A DNA stretch of 64,000 nt from UBA4951 sp963616935. GTDB taxonomy: Bacteria > Bacillota_I > Bacilli_A > RFN20 > CAG-826. The translations under genes were made by a program, and so were the position numbers. Positions within the stretch are counted from its first letter, which is position 1, and each line of letters opens with the position of its first letter. Location: the NCBI GenBank assembly GCA_963616935.1, contig CAVEMS010000003.1:124001-188000 (forward strand). Reading direction: 5' to 3'. Positions 34,724 to 43,922 of the stretch are shown here, in pieces. Under the pieces are notes generated by a model. It was not told the DNA's origin. It saw nothing but the letters and a program-made list of their open reading frames with translations, and did not search any database.

Positions 34724-35668
34724 ATGAAAAAATCATCATTACTTGGCTTATCCGCATTGGCTCTTTCTGCGCTTGCTATCATTGGCTGCGGCGTGAAAAA
34801 CGGAGCGATCCAAAGCGAAACGGAGCCTACACCGGAAACCATTTTGATTTCTCCCGAAAAGGTAGAGAAATGCGATGTTTTAGCGAAAACATCCGTTCTT
34901 GACGTTGTTCTGCCTCATAAATTAACCATTGTTAAAAACGATGGATCTGAGTTGGAAACGAAGCTCTATCCTGGTTCCGATATTGCAAAGAAAATCGATA
35001 TTAAGAGAGAAGGTTATACATTCGGAGGCTTGTATTCCGACGAAAAATTCACCGAGGAGATTAAGAGCATGCCTTCTTGTGATAGTAAGGTCTATGTTTG
35101 GTGGAAGGAAGAAACGAAGCCATCCAGTTTTAACTACGTGCAAAACGATGATGGAGAAATCACGATCGCCAAGTTCGTGGGGTTTGAGACCGATGTTACT
35201 ACTCCATCGTATATTGCTGGTAGGCCGGTGACGGAAATCGGAGAAGGTGCTTTTTATAACAGAGCGCAGCTAAAAAACGTTCGAATCGGTTCTAACGTTC
35301 GAAAAATAGGCGAGGACGCTTTCGCGAATTGCTGGGAGATGGAGCACCTTTATCTTCCTAATACCGTCGTCGATATCGAGGCAAACGCTTTTATCGATTG
35401 CACGGAACTAAAGGATATGGTTTTGAGCCGTAATCTCGTCCGCATTAACGACTATGCTTTTGGTGGATGCGATGAGATACGCGATGTTTTCTATGCCGGT
35501 TCCATGGAAGAATGGCAAAAAATCACCATAAGCGACGTCGATAATGCCAACAAACGTCTCTTTGCTTGGGTTTCTTACTACTCTGAGAATGATCCTGCCG
35601 ATAGAGAACATGTCTATTGGCATTATGTTTCCGGCGTGCCAACGACTTGGTTTGAGATCTATCGTTAA
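34724..35668 (+). CDS. Surface lipoprotein with BspA-type leucine-rich repeats
   Basis: A 314-residue lipoprotein. The signal peptide ends in a lipobox (AIIGCG, Cys about 22). The C-terminal half contains LRR_5/BspA repeats: TEIGEGAFYNRAQLKNVRIG, VRKIGEDAFANCWEMEHLYL, IEANAFIDCTELKDMVLS and INDYAFGGCDEIRDVFYAG. The central part resembles an InlB/Listeria-Bacteroides beta-grasp repeat (REGYTFGGLYSDEKFTEEI). Such proteins bind host or environmental ligands at the cell surface. Ribosome site AAAGGAG. Single gene. Confidence 0.87.
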   Translation: MKKSSLLGLSALALSALAIIGCGVKNGAIQSETEPTPETILISPEKVEKCDVLAKTSVLDVVLPHKLTIVKNDGSELETKLYPGSDIAKKIDIKREGYTFGGLYSDEKFTEEIKSMPSCDSKVYVWWKEETKPSSFNYVQNDDGEITIAKFVGFETDVTTPSYIAGRPVTEIGEGAFYNRAQLKNVRIGSNVRKIGEDAFANCWEMEHLYLPNTVVDIEANAFIDCTELKDMVLSRNLVRINDYAFGGCDEIRDVFYAGSMEEWQKITISDVDNANKRLFAWVSYYSENDPADREHVYWHYVSGVPTTWFEIYR

Positions 35669-35869
35669 AACTCTTTGAGGGGCGAGATGGGGCGTTCATC
35701 TGTCGCCGAAGACGAAAATAATTTATTTATCGATTGTTTCTGTGATTTTTCATCGAAGACCGAACGAAAGAAATAATTGTGAGCATTTCATTTGTCATTC
35801 AAATTGTTTATTTACTTTTGGCCGTTTGGGTGTATTATCCGCTTCGTTCGTTGAACGAAAGGGAAAATT

Positions 35870-38173
35870 ATGGAAAAATTCAAAAAAATAATGGTTCTAG
35901 CCGTTTCCGCGTTATTATTGGCCGGATGTGGTGAAAGTTCATCGGAGGATAATAGCTCCGATTCTTCGAGTGATGATTCTGCGCCTTTGACTGTGGATTG
36001 GTCTGCTGACGATAAGGCTTTGTTGGAAAGATATTGCGGCGAGGTTCTTCCGTATCCCGCCAGCATCGGAAGTAATGTGAATGTCGTCGAAATCGAGGAC
36101 GAATATAGCGGCAATTATTTGCAAATTTATGCCAAATCCAGCGTTTTCACTATTGCTGATTATTATAAGGACTTAGAAAAAGCCAGCTGGAACGTTGTTA
36201 AGAACTATAACGGCGGAGCCGTTCAAATCGATTCTTATGGCGCCGAATATTATGAAGCCGTTAAGGTTTCTGGCGATAAGGGCTATGACATCCAATATTC
36301 ATATGCCGAAGATAGCGCCGGAAATAAATACAATCTTATTGCTTGCTATAACGATTTAGGCGTTGAGACCACAAACGCCACCAATTGGACAAATACGGAG
36401 ATAGAAACCTTCGGCGAAGCCATCGGAGCCGTTCCGACTATGCTTAAGCTTGGCTCTGAATATGCCGTTTACAGCGACAATTATGCCGCCGTTGTCTATG
36501 ATGATTTGGCTATCGACTACACTTTGGAGAACGTCGAAGCCTTAAAGCAAAACGGATGGGCTCTCGATGAGGAAAACAGCACCCAAAGCGGTTGTTATAT
36601 CCTTACGGCCGAAACGCCAGACGGCGGGAAAATAGGGGCCACGCTTTATTATTCGGCTGGGAATTACGCCGTTTTCGAATGTTTGTATGACGTTTATGAA
36701 TCTCTAACGTGGCCAAGCGAATTCGTTGCCACTTTCGAAAAAGTATCAGGAACAAGCATTCCTGAGTTCCATGCCGACGATATCGAAAAATATTATTACT
36801 TCATCGCCAGAGGCGAATTCAACATCTACGCTTATACGGAGAGCGAAAGCGTTTCTGATGATTACACCGCCAAAATCAAAAATATCGGCGGAATTTACGA
36901 TGCGATGATGCAACAATACATGGACTGGGATCAGACTTGGTATGCAGAAATAAAAGAAACAACCGATAGCAACTACAACAGCATCTTCCAAGTTACGTTT
37001 GCCGCCTTGGCTGAGCCGGTTGATGAGATCCTTTCTTCTTACCCAACGGATGCCATCAATGAATTCCTTACTAGAAACGATATGGCCGATGTGGAAATTC
37101 CGCCATTCGAGTATTTGATCGATTATAGTGGCAAAGATACGGCTCATGCTTACTATATCGACTACGAAGATGCGTATAGTTATGCCTATCAAGAAGTTTC
37201 TGAAGATTGCAACTATTACAACATAGATGACCCAACGGATGTGGAAGCCATAAAGGCCGTGGCTGAGAAGTTGGCCACTGAAAATACCATCTACACCATC
37301 TCGGTTTACGATAAAGCCGTTGCTTCAGACTGGGACGAGGAGGCCGAGCCCACCAATGAAGCCTATGATTATCTCGCCTCAGCGTTAAGCGATTCCAATT
37401 GGGTTAGGGTTTCGGGAGACTCTTATGACCTCGCTTATGAGGATCCGACTGGCAAGGTCATGATCGGCTTGAAACTTGCTAACGATGTGACAAGTGTTAC
37501 TTTCACGCATGGTTCCGGTAAAGAACATAAGGAAGTTAAATTCGCTTTTTACGAAAATAATTTAACTATTGAAGCGGGCGGAACTTGCCAATTGCAATTG
37601 ATTTGCGAAGGCGTGACTGGCACCGTCGAATACTCCTCGGACAATGATAAATTCACTGTCGACGACAATGGATTGGTTACTGCTGCGGAAGACGCTTCTG
37701 GCGAAGCGACCATAACCGCTTCGATTTTGCCTGATGGAGCAACTGAACCTTTGGTGGCTACAGCCATTGTTTCCGTCGATGAAATCTGGACTCCGCAAAA
37801 AGCCGCGGAAACCATCGCCTCTAAATTCAATGCCTATTTTGATTTAACTGCGAGCGATGATAATTACGCTACGGCTAATGCGAACGGAGACGATTCTTAT
37901 TCTTTGACGATGCATAGCGACAGCATCACCACCATCGAAGCTGCCGAAACTCTATTCACTTTCGAATTGGTTCCTGGCTCGACCTTTGGCGATATCTATG
38001 ATGGCGAATGGCAAGATGGCTCTTTTGATGAGGGAGATCTTAACGGAACAACCAACAAATATCTAGACTATGTCGCCTATAACAACGATGATACGGAAGT
38101 TGATTTTACCGTTTTCGTCTACACTGTAGAGGGAAACGTTTACATCAAAGTCAACGTTGTTTGGTGCGAATAA
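35870..38173 (+). CDS. Large acidic, tyrosine-rich lipoprotein with a Big2-like domain
   Basis: A 767-residue protein I do not recognise as a whole. The signal peptide ends LLLAGCGE, with lipidated Cys near 22, followed by a Ser/Asp/Glu linker. The body repeats a theme of about 100 residues rich in Tyr, Asp, Glu and Ala (for example FTIADYYKDLEKASWNVVK, later AYDYLASALSDSNWVRVSG), suggesting tandem related domains. Around 560-645 a bacterial Ig-like (Big2) segment is visible (NLTIEAGGTCQLQLIC, then GLVTAAEDASGEATITASI). It is anchored outside the membrane and is likely an adhesin or ligand-binding surface protein. Start supported by AAGGGAAAA. Confidence 0.8.
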   Translation: MEKFKKIMVLAVSALLLAGCGESSSEDNSSDSSSDDSAPLTVDWSADDKALLERYCGEVLPYPASIGSNVNVVEIEDEYSGNYLQIYAKSSVFTIADYYKDLEKASWNVVKNYNGGAVQIDSYGAEYYEAVKVSGDKGYDIQYSYAEDSAGNKYNLIACYNDLGVETTNATNWTNTEIETFGEAIGAVPTMLKLGSEYAVYSDNYAAVVYDDLAIDYTLENVEALKQNGWALDEENSTQSGCYILTAETPDGGKIGATLYYSAGNYAVFECLYDVYESLTWPSEFVATFEKVSGTSIPEFHADDIEKYYYFIARGEFNIYAYTESESVSDDYTAKIKNIGGIYDAMMQQYMDWDQTWYAEIKETTDSNYNSIFQVTFAALAEPVDEILSSYPTDAINEFLTRNDMADVEIPPFEYLIDYSGKDTAHAYYIDYEDAYSYAYQEVSEDCNYYNIDDPTDVEAIKAVAEKLATENTIYTISVYDKAVASDWDEEAEPTNEAYDYLASALSDSNWVRVSGDSYDLAYEDPTGKVMIGLKLANDVTSVTFTHGSGKEHKEVKFAFYENNLTIEAGGTCQLQLICEGVTGTVEYSSDNDKFTVDDNGLVTAAEDASGEATITASILPDGATEPLVATAIVSVDEIWTPQKAAETIASKFNAYFDLTASDDNYATANANGDDSYSLTMHSDSITTIEAAETLFTFELVPGSTFGDIYDGEWQDGSFDEGDLNGTTNKYLDYVAYNNDDTEVDFTVFVYTVEGNVYIKVNVVWCE

Positions 38174-38210
38174 TAAAGTCTTTGTATCGTTTTTGAGCAA
38201 ACGCGAAAGA

Positions 38211-38237
38211 CAGGGGTTGTAGAAGCCCCTGTTTTTT
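38211..38237 (+). terminator. Intrinsic terminator of the large lipoprotein gene
   Basis: CAGGGG (38211-38216) and CCCCTG (38226-38231) around a nine-base loop, then TTTTTT. The word GAGCAAACGC occurs just before and just after this hairpin. Confidence 0.85.
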
Positions 38238-38394
38238 GTTTGAGCAAACGCCTCAAGCTAGCTCGCTAGATAGTCTTCGGACATAACACGAAGTTCAAGC
38301 GTTTTGCTGACGTTAGGCCACATTCTCTGACGTTTAGTTTACGGAATTAGATTGCCATATATAGTTGTCTTTTTTTTGGTATTCGAACGGCAGA

Positions 38395-38423
38395 ATGACA
38401 TAGATGAAATCTTTACATATAAT
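38395..38423 (+). promoter_or_regulatory. Promoter of the small acidic protein gene and gdpP operon
   Basis: ATGACA (38395-38400), a 17-base spacer, and TATAAT (38418-38423). The leader is about 20 bases and carries the AGAGGAG ribosome site. Confidence 0.75.
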
Positions 38424-38449
38424 AAAGATGTAAAAGAGGAGTTGATGCC

Positions 38450-38629
38450 ATGAAACAAAGAGAAAAAGCCGTTTCGGAACCTATTTTCGATGTGCTCTTC
38501 TCGTTGCCTAAAAATGACAAGAAACCCGAAGATAAACCGAAGTTTAATCCATACGATTGGGAGAACCCGGACAATTGCTCCGATAGAGAGTATATGGACG
38601 ACGAAGACTACGATGATTTCGATAATTAA
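38450..38629 (+). CDS. Small acidic protein (59 residues) upstream of gdpP
   Basis: A short gene with a good promoter and a strong AGAGGAG ribosome site seven to nine bases before its ATG. The protein starts MKQREKAVSEPIFDVLFSLP, has a Lys/Pro-rich middle and ends in a strongly acidic tail (about 12 Asp/Glu in the last 20 residues). I do not recognise it. It has no signal peptide or membrane segment. It precedes gdpP by 59 bases, with a hairpin (TTTTCCC/GGGGAAAA) between. Codon use resembles neighbours. It could be a small regulator of the c-di-AMP phosphodiesterase or a DNA-mimic-like acidic protein; both are speculation. Confidence 0.75.
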   Translation: MKQREKAVSEPIFDVLFSLPKNDKKPEDKPKFNPYDWENPDNCSDREYMDDEDYDDFDN

Positions 38630-38674
38630 CGAACGTTGAGCATTATGCCTTTTCCCTACTAGGGGAAAAGAGTA

Positions 38675-38680
38675 TATAAT
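38675..38680 (+). promoter_or_regulatory. Internal -10 box before gdpP (leaderless type)
   Basis: TATAAT with eight bases to the ATG at 38689 and no Shine-Dalgarno. It lies downstream of the hairpin that follows the small acidic gene. Confidence 0.55.
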
Positions 38681-38688
38681 TGCTCTAT

Positions 38689-40713
38689 ATGACGAAACTT
38701 ATTTCCAAACTTAGAATTGCCTTCTTTGTGACCTTCATTATCGAGGCCCTTATATGTTTAGTCGTTGCGGCTTTTTGGATTTTCGATTGGGCCGGCTTTA
38801 AGGAACTAACCGAGAATATCTTTGTTTATATCGTGTGTGGATTGGCTGCGTTTTTGGTCATTGACGCGCTGTTTTACTGGTTTTCAATCGCCTATATCCG
38901 CCGCATAAGGCAAAAAAACGACAGCGAGGCGGCCGCTTTAATAGGGAGCGATATTCAAGAGGCCTATAATTTCTCTAAAATAGGCTTACTCGTCATCGAT
39001 GAGAACAACAAGATAATTTGGTCTAACAATCTATTCCGCGAGCTTTTTATCGACGTCATTGATACTGATGTTTTTGAATTCTTGCCATCGTTAAAGCCTC
39101 TTGTCAATGCGCCGACCGGGCAAAGCATAAAGGCCGACATGAAAGATAGAAAATATGAGATTAAATATCTTTCTGCCCCAAGGCTCTTTGTCTTCAAAGA
39201 CATAACGGAATATGAAAATATGGCCGCTTACTCGAAAGAGCAGGCGGTTGTTCTCGGTTTGATCATCATCGACAACTATAACGATGTTGCTTCCGATACC
39301 GACGAATCCGCCGATATCGTAAGCAGCGTTAGGGCAATTATAACTGATTATTGCAGGGATTTTGGCGTTTTGCTTAGAAGAATCAAAAACGATAGTTACT
39401 TCGCCGTTTGCAATTATTCGTCTTTGGCCAAAATGGAGAAGGATCATTTCTCCATTCTTGATAAAGTGCGCGTTGCCCAAAGCGGAGAAGACGTTCCTCT
39501 GACTTTGTCGATTGGCTTCTCACACGATTTCCCGGATATTTCGAAGCTCAACGAAATGGCAAGCGATGCGATATCCGTAGCCTTAAGCCGTGGCGGAAAC
39601 CAGGTTGTCGTTTCTAGATACGGTCATGAACTTGCTTTCTATGGCGGCAAGAGCGAAGCCGTTGAAACGACTTCCAAAGTTAAAGTTCGCTCGGTCGCCG
39701 ATAGCGTTTCCACCATTATCAAACAAAGTTCCAACGTCCTTATCATGGGGCACAGCGATATGGATATGGACGCTTTAGGATCTAGTTTGGGCATGATGGC
39801 GTTCTGCGATTGGTGCGGGAAACCAAGTAAAATTGTCTATTCGCCTAAAAAAGCCGAGAAAAAGACCCGTTTGGCCTTCCAAAGCGCATTTACCCGCGAG
39901 ATGTACGACAAGATGGTCGTCTCTCCTGAAGACGCTCCAAGCCACGTTAAAGACACGACTCTCGTTATCGTCGTTGACGTTTCGGTGCCCGCTTTGACGA
40001 TGGCTCCAAAACTATTGGACATTGCGAATAAGGTTATGATCATAGATCACCATAGACGCGGTGATAAATACCCTGATAGGCCGGTTCTTTCCTATATCGA
40101 GCCTAGCGCGGCTAGCGCATCTGAACTCATCGTTGAAATGATTCGCTATGCGACCGCAAATCCGCGCATCGAGCTTAAGTCCTCTTTTGCCACGATCATG
40201 CTATCCGGCATTTTCATGGATTCGAATTTCTTCAAGTCCAACAAGACCGGCATGAGAACTTTCGAAGCGGCCGAAATATTGAAGAGCTACGGCGCCGACA
40301 ATTCGATGGCCGACGATTATTTGAAAGAAGAATTCGAAGAATACACGTTGGTCAACAAAATCGTCGGAACGATTCAAACCCCGTATTATGGGGTGGTCTA
40401 TTGCGTTTCCGACGACCATGACATCATCGAAAGAAGCACCCTTGGCAAGGTCTGCAATCAATTGATGCAGCTTAAAGGCATTAACGCTTGCTTTGTGATC
40501 GGCAGAACCGATGACAAGACGGTTCGTTTGAGCGCCAGAAGCGATGGAACAATAAACGTTCAAACGCTTTGCGAAAAAATGGGTGGCGGTGGACATTTCT
40601 CCATGGCGGCTACTGCAATGAGTGGCAACTCAAGCGAGCCATTAACCAAGAATCTATTGTCCGTGTTGAGCAATTATTTAGATAGCGCTCGCATTGGGCA
40701 AAGCAATAATTAG
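38689..40713 (+). CDS. gdpP: Cyclic-di-AMP phosphodiesterase GdpP (DHH family)
   Basis: GdpP hydrolyses c-di-AMP at the membrane and so affects osmotic and cell-wall homeostasis. The 674-residue protein has two N-terminal membrane helices, a PAS-like domain (about 85-160), a degenerate GGDEF domain, and a C-terminal DHH/DHHA1 phosphodiesterase: MGHSDMDMDALGSSLG, VVDVS, IDHHRRGDKYPDRP, and GGGGHFSMAA. All metal-binding residues appear present. A more upstream TTG start at 38680 is disfavoured because it overlaps the -10 box. The gene leads gdpP-rplI-dnaB-walJ-rlmH. Confidence 0.95.
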   Translation: MTKLISKLRIAFFVTFIIEALICLVVAAFWIFDWAGFKELTENIFVYIVCGLAAFLVIDALFYWFSIAYIRRIRQKNDSEAAALIGSDIQEAYNFSKIGLLVIDENNKIIWSNNLFRELFIDVIDTDVFEFLPSLKPLVNAPTGQSIKADMKDRKYEIKYLSAPRLFVFKDITEYENMAAYSKEQAVVLGLIIIDNYNDVASDTDESADIVSSVRAIITDYCRDFGVLLRRIKNDSYFAVCNYSSLAKMEKDHFSILDKVRVAQSGEDVPLTLSIGFSHDFPDISKLNEMASDAISVALSRGGNQVVVSRYGHELAFYGGKSEAVETTSKVKVRSVADSVSTIIKQSSNVLIMGHSDMDMDALGSSLGMMAFCDWCGKPSKIVYSPKKAEKKTRLAFQSAFTREMYDKMVVSPEDAPSHVKDTTLVIVVDVSVPALTMAPKLLDIANKVMIIDHHRRGDKYPDRPVLSYIEPSAASASELIVEMIRYATANPRIELKSSFATIMLSGIFMDSNFFKSNKTGMRTFEAAEILKSYGADNSMADDYLKEEFEEYTLVNKIVGTIQTPYYGVVYCVSDDHDIIERSTLGKVCNQLMQLKGINACFVIGRTDDKTVRLSARSDGTINVQTLCEKMGGGGHFSMAATAMSGNSSEPLTKNLLSVLSNYLDSARIGQSNN

Positions 40714-40724
40714 GAGGAACGAAA

Positions 40725-41186
40725 ATGAAGATAATCTTGACGGCCGATGTTAAAGGTGTTGGCAAAAAAGGACAAACGGTGACGGTTTCCGACGGATATG
40801 CGTCGAATTATTTGATTCCGAAGAAGTTAGCGGTAATTTCAACGACATCGAGTCAAATTCAATTGGCTAAGGACAACGCCAACGAGGAAAAGAGACAAGC
40901 CGCCATGAAGGCGGAAGCGGAGGAGCTCGCCAAGCGTTTGGAACATATCAATGTCGAGTTTAAAGCCAAAAGCGGAAGCGATGGCAGGATGTTTGGGACC
41001 ATCTCTCCAAAAGAGATTGAAGAAGGCCTTAAAGCCCAATGGGACATCGTTATCGACAAAAGGAAGTTCATCGACAAGTATCCAGCGAACGCTTTCGGTT
41101 ATACGCGCCTGAGAATCGAATTATATAAAGGCAGCGCCGGCTCCGTCATCGGAACCGTCAACGTCCATATTTCTGAGGAAAAATAA
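40725..41186 (+). CDS. rplI: 50S ribosomal protein L9
   Basis: A 153-residue L9: N-terminal rRNA-binding domain MKIILTADVKGVGKKGQTVTVSDGYASNYLIP (given as the family signature in two overlapping parts, residues 1-20 and 13-32), a long connecting helix rich in Glu and Lys, and a C-terminal domain with SGSDGRMFGTIS. Strong AGGAGG ribosome site. Its stop overlaps the dnaB start by one base. Confidence 0.97.
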   Translation: MKIILTADVKGVGKKGQTVTVSDGYASNYLIPKKLAVISTTSSQIQLAKDNANEEKRQAAMKAEAEELAKRLEHINVEFKAKSGSDGRMFGTISPKEIEEGLKAQWDIVIDKRKFIDKYPANAFGYTRLRIELYKGSAGSVIGTVNVHISEEK

Positions 41187-42691
41187 TGCCGAAAAGAAAG
41201 GAAGTCGTTCTACCTCATAATCTTGAAGCGGAAAGAACCGTTTTGGCTAGCATTCTTTTAAGCGGAGAAACGGCCGCTACCGCTTTTGCGTCGCTCACGC
41301 CTGATGATTTTTCCGGCATCGACAAAAGGAATGTTTTGATCTTCCAAGCGATGGGTGAACTCATCAAGCAAAACGAGACCGTTGATGTTGGCACGGTAAT
41401 TAATGAATTGACGATATTGCAAACGCTAGAAGATGCCGGAGGCATTGAATACATCAAATCTCTGATCGATGGTCTAATCAGCGACGAAGATATCGACCAT
41501 TACATCAAAATTCTAAAAAACAATGCAGTTCTTAGCTCTTTTTTGCAAGAACTTCAAAAAGCGCAAGACGATTATGCAAGCGGGAACGTTCCTGATGTCG
41601 GAGAATTCATCGCTAATGAGACGAATCGTTTATCTGAAATAGCATCTAGAAGAAGCGTCGCCGATTTCAAACCGGCGAAAGAGTTGGCCGAAGAAGTCCG
41701 TTATTTGATTGAGCAAGAAAGCAAGCGCAGCACGGCTGGCATAACCGGCGTAGACACAGGCTACGAGAAATTAAATGATCTAACGCACGGCTGGCAAAGG
41801 GGATCATTAAATATTTTGGCCGCTCGCCCCTCGGTCGGGAAGACCGCTTTAGCGCTCAATTTCGCTATCAACGCCGCCAAGAGCGCGCATTGCCCGGTGG
41901 CTATATTCGAGTGCGAAATGGCCGGGACCGAAATGATGAAACGTATCTTGAGCGCCGAATCCAAGGTGCATCTAGAGAACATCGTCACCGGTCGTTTTCT
42001 TGGACAAAGAGACAAAGAGAAGATTTCTAGCGCCATCGATGAGATAAAACGATATCCGATATATTTCGACGATACTTCCAATATCAAATTGAACGATTTG
42101 ATCGCGAAAGCGTCGAAACTTAAAAAAGAGAATCCTAACCTCGCTTTGATCATTGTCGACTATATCGGTTTGGTTACCGTCGAAGGAAGCAAATACGATA
42201 GTAGAACATTAGAAGTCGGAACCGTCACCAAAGCGCTCAAGAAGTTAGCCAGAGACCTTAATGTGGCTGTTATTGCCTTGGCACAGCTCAACCGTAAAGT
42301 CGATGATAACGTCAATGGCGTTCCGAAGATGTCCAACCTTCGTGAATCTGGCTCCATCGAGCAAGATGCCGACGTCGTCATGCTCATGCATCGAAACGAT
42401 TACGCGGACAATCTCGTGCAATCGAAGAAAAAAGGTCAGCAGGACGGCAATGAGGAAAGAGGGACTTTTGCCACCAGACTTCAATCGCAAGTCGATGCCC
42501 AAAACGCAAAAGGCACCAACAAAGACTCCGTTTCCGTGGTCAATGTCAACGTCGCCAAAAATCGTTCCGGCCGTATCGGGAAAGTCATCCTCCTCTTTAG
42601 TGGAGCTATTCAACTTTTTGATACCCCAACCAAAGAATTTGAAGAGACGCACGCCAAATTAATGGGCGGCAATATGGACGACGAAGAATAA
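41186..42691 (+). CDS. dnaB: Replicative DNA helicase DnaB
   Basis: The hexameric replication-fork helicase (DnaC in Bacillus naming). The 501-residue protein has the N-terminal helical domain (LPHNLEAERTVLASILLSGE), a linker helix, and a RecA-like motor: AARPSVGKTALALNF at about 210-225, Walker B LALIIVDYIGLV, and LAQLNRKVDD. A slightly enlarged, Gln/Lys-rich insertion (about 415-450) precedes the final strands containing KNRSGRIGKVILLF. Starts at ATAATG overlapping rplI and ends overlapping walJ by one base. Confidence 0.96.
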   Translation: MPKRKEVVLPHNLEAERTVLASILLSGETAATAFASLTPDDFSGIDKRNVLIFQAMGELIKQNETVDVGTVINELTILQTLEDAGGIEYIKSLIDGLISDEDIDHYIKILKNNAVLSSFLQELQKAQDDYASGNVPDVGEFIANETNRLSEIASRRSVADFKPAKELAEEVRYLIEQESKRSTAGITGVDTGYEKLNDLTHGWQRGSLNILAARPSVGKTALALNFAINAAKSAHCPVAIFECEMAGTEMMKRILSAESKVHLENIVTGRFLGQRDKEKISSAIDEIKRYPIYFDDTSNIKLNDLIAKASKLKKENPNLALIIVDYIGLVTVEGSKYDSRTLEVGTVTKALKKLARDLNVAVIALAQLNRKVDDNVNGVPKMSNLRESGSIEQDADVVMLMHRNDYADNLVQSKKKGQQDGNEERGTFATRLQSQVDAQNAKGTNKDSVSVVNVNVAKNRSGRIGKVILLFSGAIQLFDTPTKEFEETHAKLMGGNMDDEE

Positions 42692-43446
42692 TGATTTCGT
42701 TTATCAACATAGCAAGCGGATCCAAGGGAAACGCCACTTTGATATATAACGAAGATACGTTGATTTTGCTCGATATGGGCGTGCCAAAATATCTTTTGCT
42801 AGATGCGCTAAGCAAAATAAACCGCGATTATTCCGAGATTCAGGGCGTTTTGATTACGCATGAGCATAGCGACCACGTTAAAACGCTGAATTTGCTTCAC
42901 GATGATTTCCCTGTTTATAGCGGCCCTGATGTCGTTACCGCTTTAACGCATATCGATGTGTTTCCGGAAGAGGCCTTCAATATCGGCTCAATGCTGATTT
43001 ATCCAATCCAAGCCTCGCATGACGCTAAATTTCCATTGGGTTATGTCTTTTATAGCAAGTCCGAAAAACTCGTTTATCTGACCGATACCGGCGTTGTCTT
43101 GGAATCCGTTTTGCCATATATCCATAACGCCGATTATTTCATTTTCGAGAGCAATCATGACGTCGAGATGTTAGAAACGTCTGGCCGGCCAAAACCACTT
43201 ATCAAAAGGATAAAAGGTGATAAAGGGCATCTATCGAATCGAGACAGCGCATTGGCCGTTTCTTTGCTTGTTGGGCCCGCTACAAAAGCGGTTTATCTCG
43301 CTCATTTAAGCGAGGAGTGTAACACCCCAGAGCTTGCCTTAGATACATACAAGAATGTTTTTATAGAGAAACACATCGATTTCGATTTTGAGAAGATCGG
43401 TGTTCTATCGCAGCGGACGATGACGCTTGGAGGAGATACGGAATGA
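42691..43446 (+). CDS. walJ: MBL-fold metallohydrolase WalJ/YycJ
   Basis: A 251-residue metallo-beta-lactamase-fold protein. The N-terminal FINIASGSKGNATLI and the metal motif THEHSDHVKTL are those of the WalJ/YycJ group, a 5'-3' exonuclease implicated in mismatch repair and cell-wall/division coordination in Firmicutes. In most relatives walJ is next to walRK; here it lies between dnaB and rlmH with no two-component system in sight. Its stop overlaps rlmH by 4 bases. Confidence 0.92.
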   Translation: MISFINIASGSKGNATLIYNEDTLILLDMGVPKYLLLDALSKINRDYSEIQGVLITHEHSDHVKTLNLLHDDFPVYSGPDVVTALTHIDVFPEEAFNIGSMLIYPIQASHDAKFPLGYVFYSKSEKLVYLTDTGVVLESVLPYIHNADYFIFESNHDVEMLETSGRPKPLIKRIKGDKGHLSNRDSALAVSLLVGPATKAVYLAHLSEECNTPELALDTYKNVFIEKHIDFDFEKIGVLSQRTMTLGGDTE

Positions 43447-43922
43447 ATATCACTATCATGGTCATCGGCTCCTTAAAAGAAGTCTATTGGCGGGAGGCGG
43501 AAAGGGAATATCTAAAAAGATTGAACCCATACTGCAAAATCGAAGTGCAGGAATTCCCCGATTATCCAGCCAAAGAGAAGGATTCGCCAAAGGAAAATGA
43601 GCTTACAAAAGAAAAGGAAAGCGAAAAAATCCTTGCAAAACTCAAGCCAAACGATTTCGTGGTTTTGTTGGATTTAAATAAAAATGAGTGCGATTCCGTT
43701 GCCTTTTCCTCTCTTTTGTCAGATTGGTTTAGAATCGGCAAAAGCCATATCACATTCGTCATCGGCGGTTCACTTGGCTTAAGCGAAAGTCTTAGAAGGA
43801 GGGGCAATGCGTCGATTTCGTTATCGAAAATGACGTTCACCCATCAGATGACGAGAGTGTTGCTTTTGGAGCAGATATATCGGGCGTTCAAAATCGCCAA
43901 CAACGAGCCGTATCACAAGTGA
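43443..43922 (+). CDS. rlmH: 23S rRNA pseudouridine-1915 N3-methyltransferase RlmH
   Basis: A 159-residue SPOUT methyltransferase. It has the N-terminal MNITIMVIGSLKEVYW, the SAM-binding knot with FVIGGSLGLSESL and LSKMTFTHQMTRVLLLEQIYRA, and the conserved C-terminal PYHK. It methylates the pseudouridine in helix 69 of 23S rRNA. The walJ-rlmH pairing is typical. The last bases overlap the convergent HAD gene by 10 bases, with no terminator between them. Confidence 0.96.
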   Translation: MNITIMVIGSLKEVYWREAEREYLKRLNPYCKIEVQEFPDYPAKEKDSPKENELTKEKESEKILAKLKPNDFVVLLDLNKNECDSVAFSSLLSDWFRIGKSHITFVIGGSLGLSESLRRRGNASISLSKMTFTHQMTRVLLLEQIYRAFKIANNEPYHK

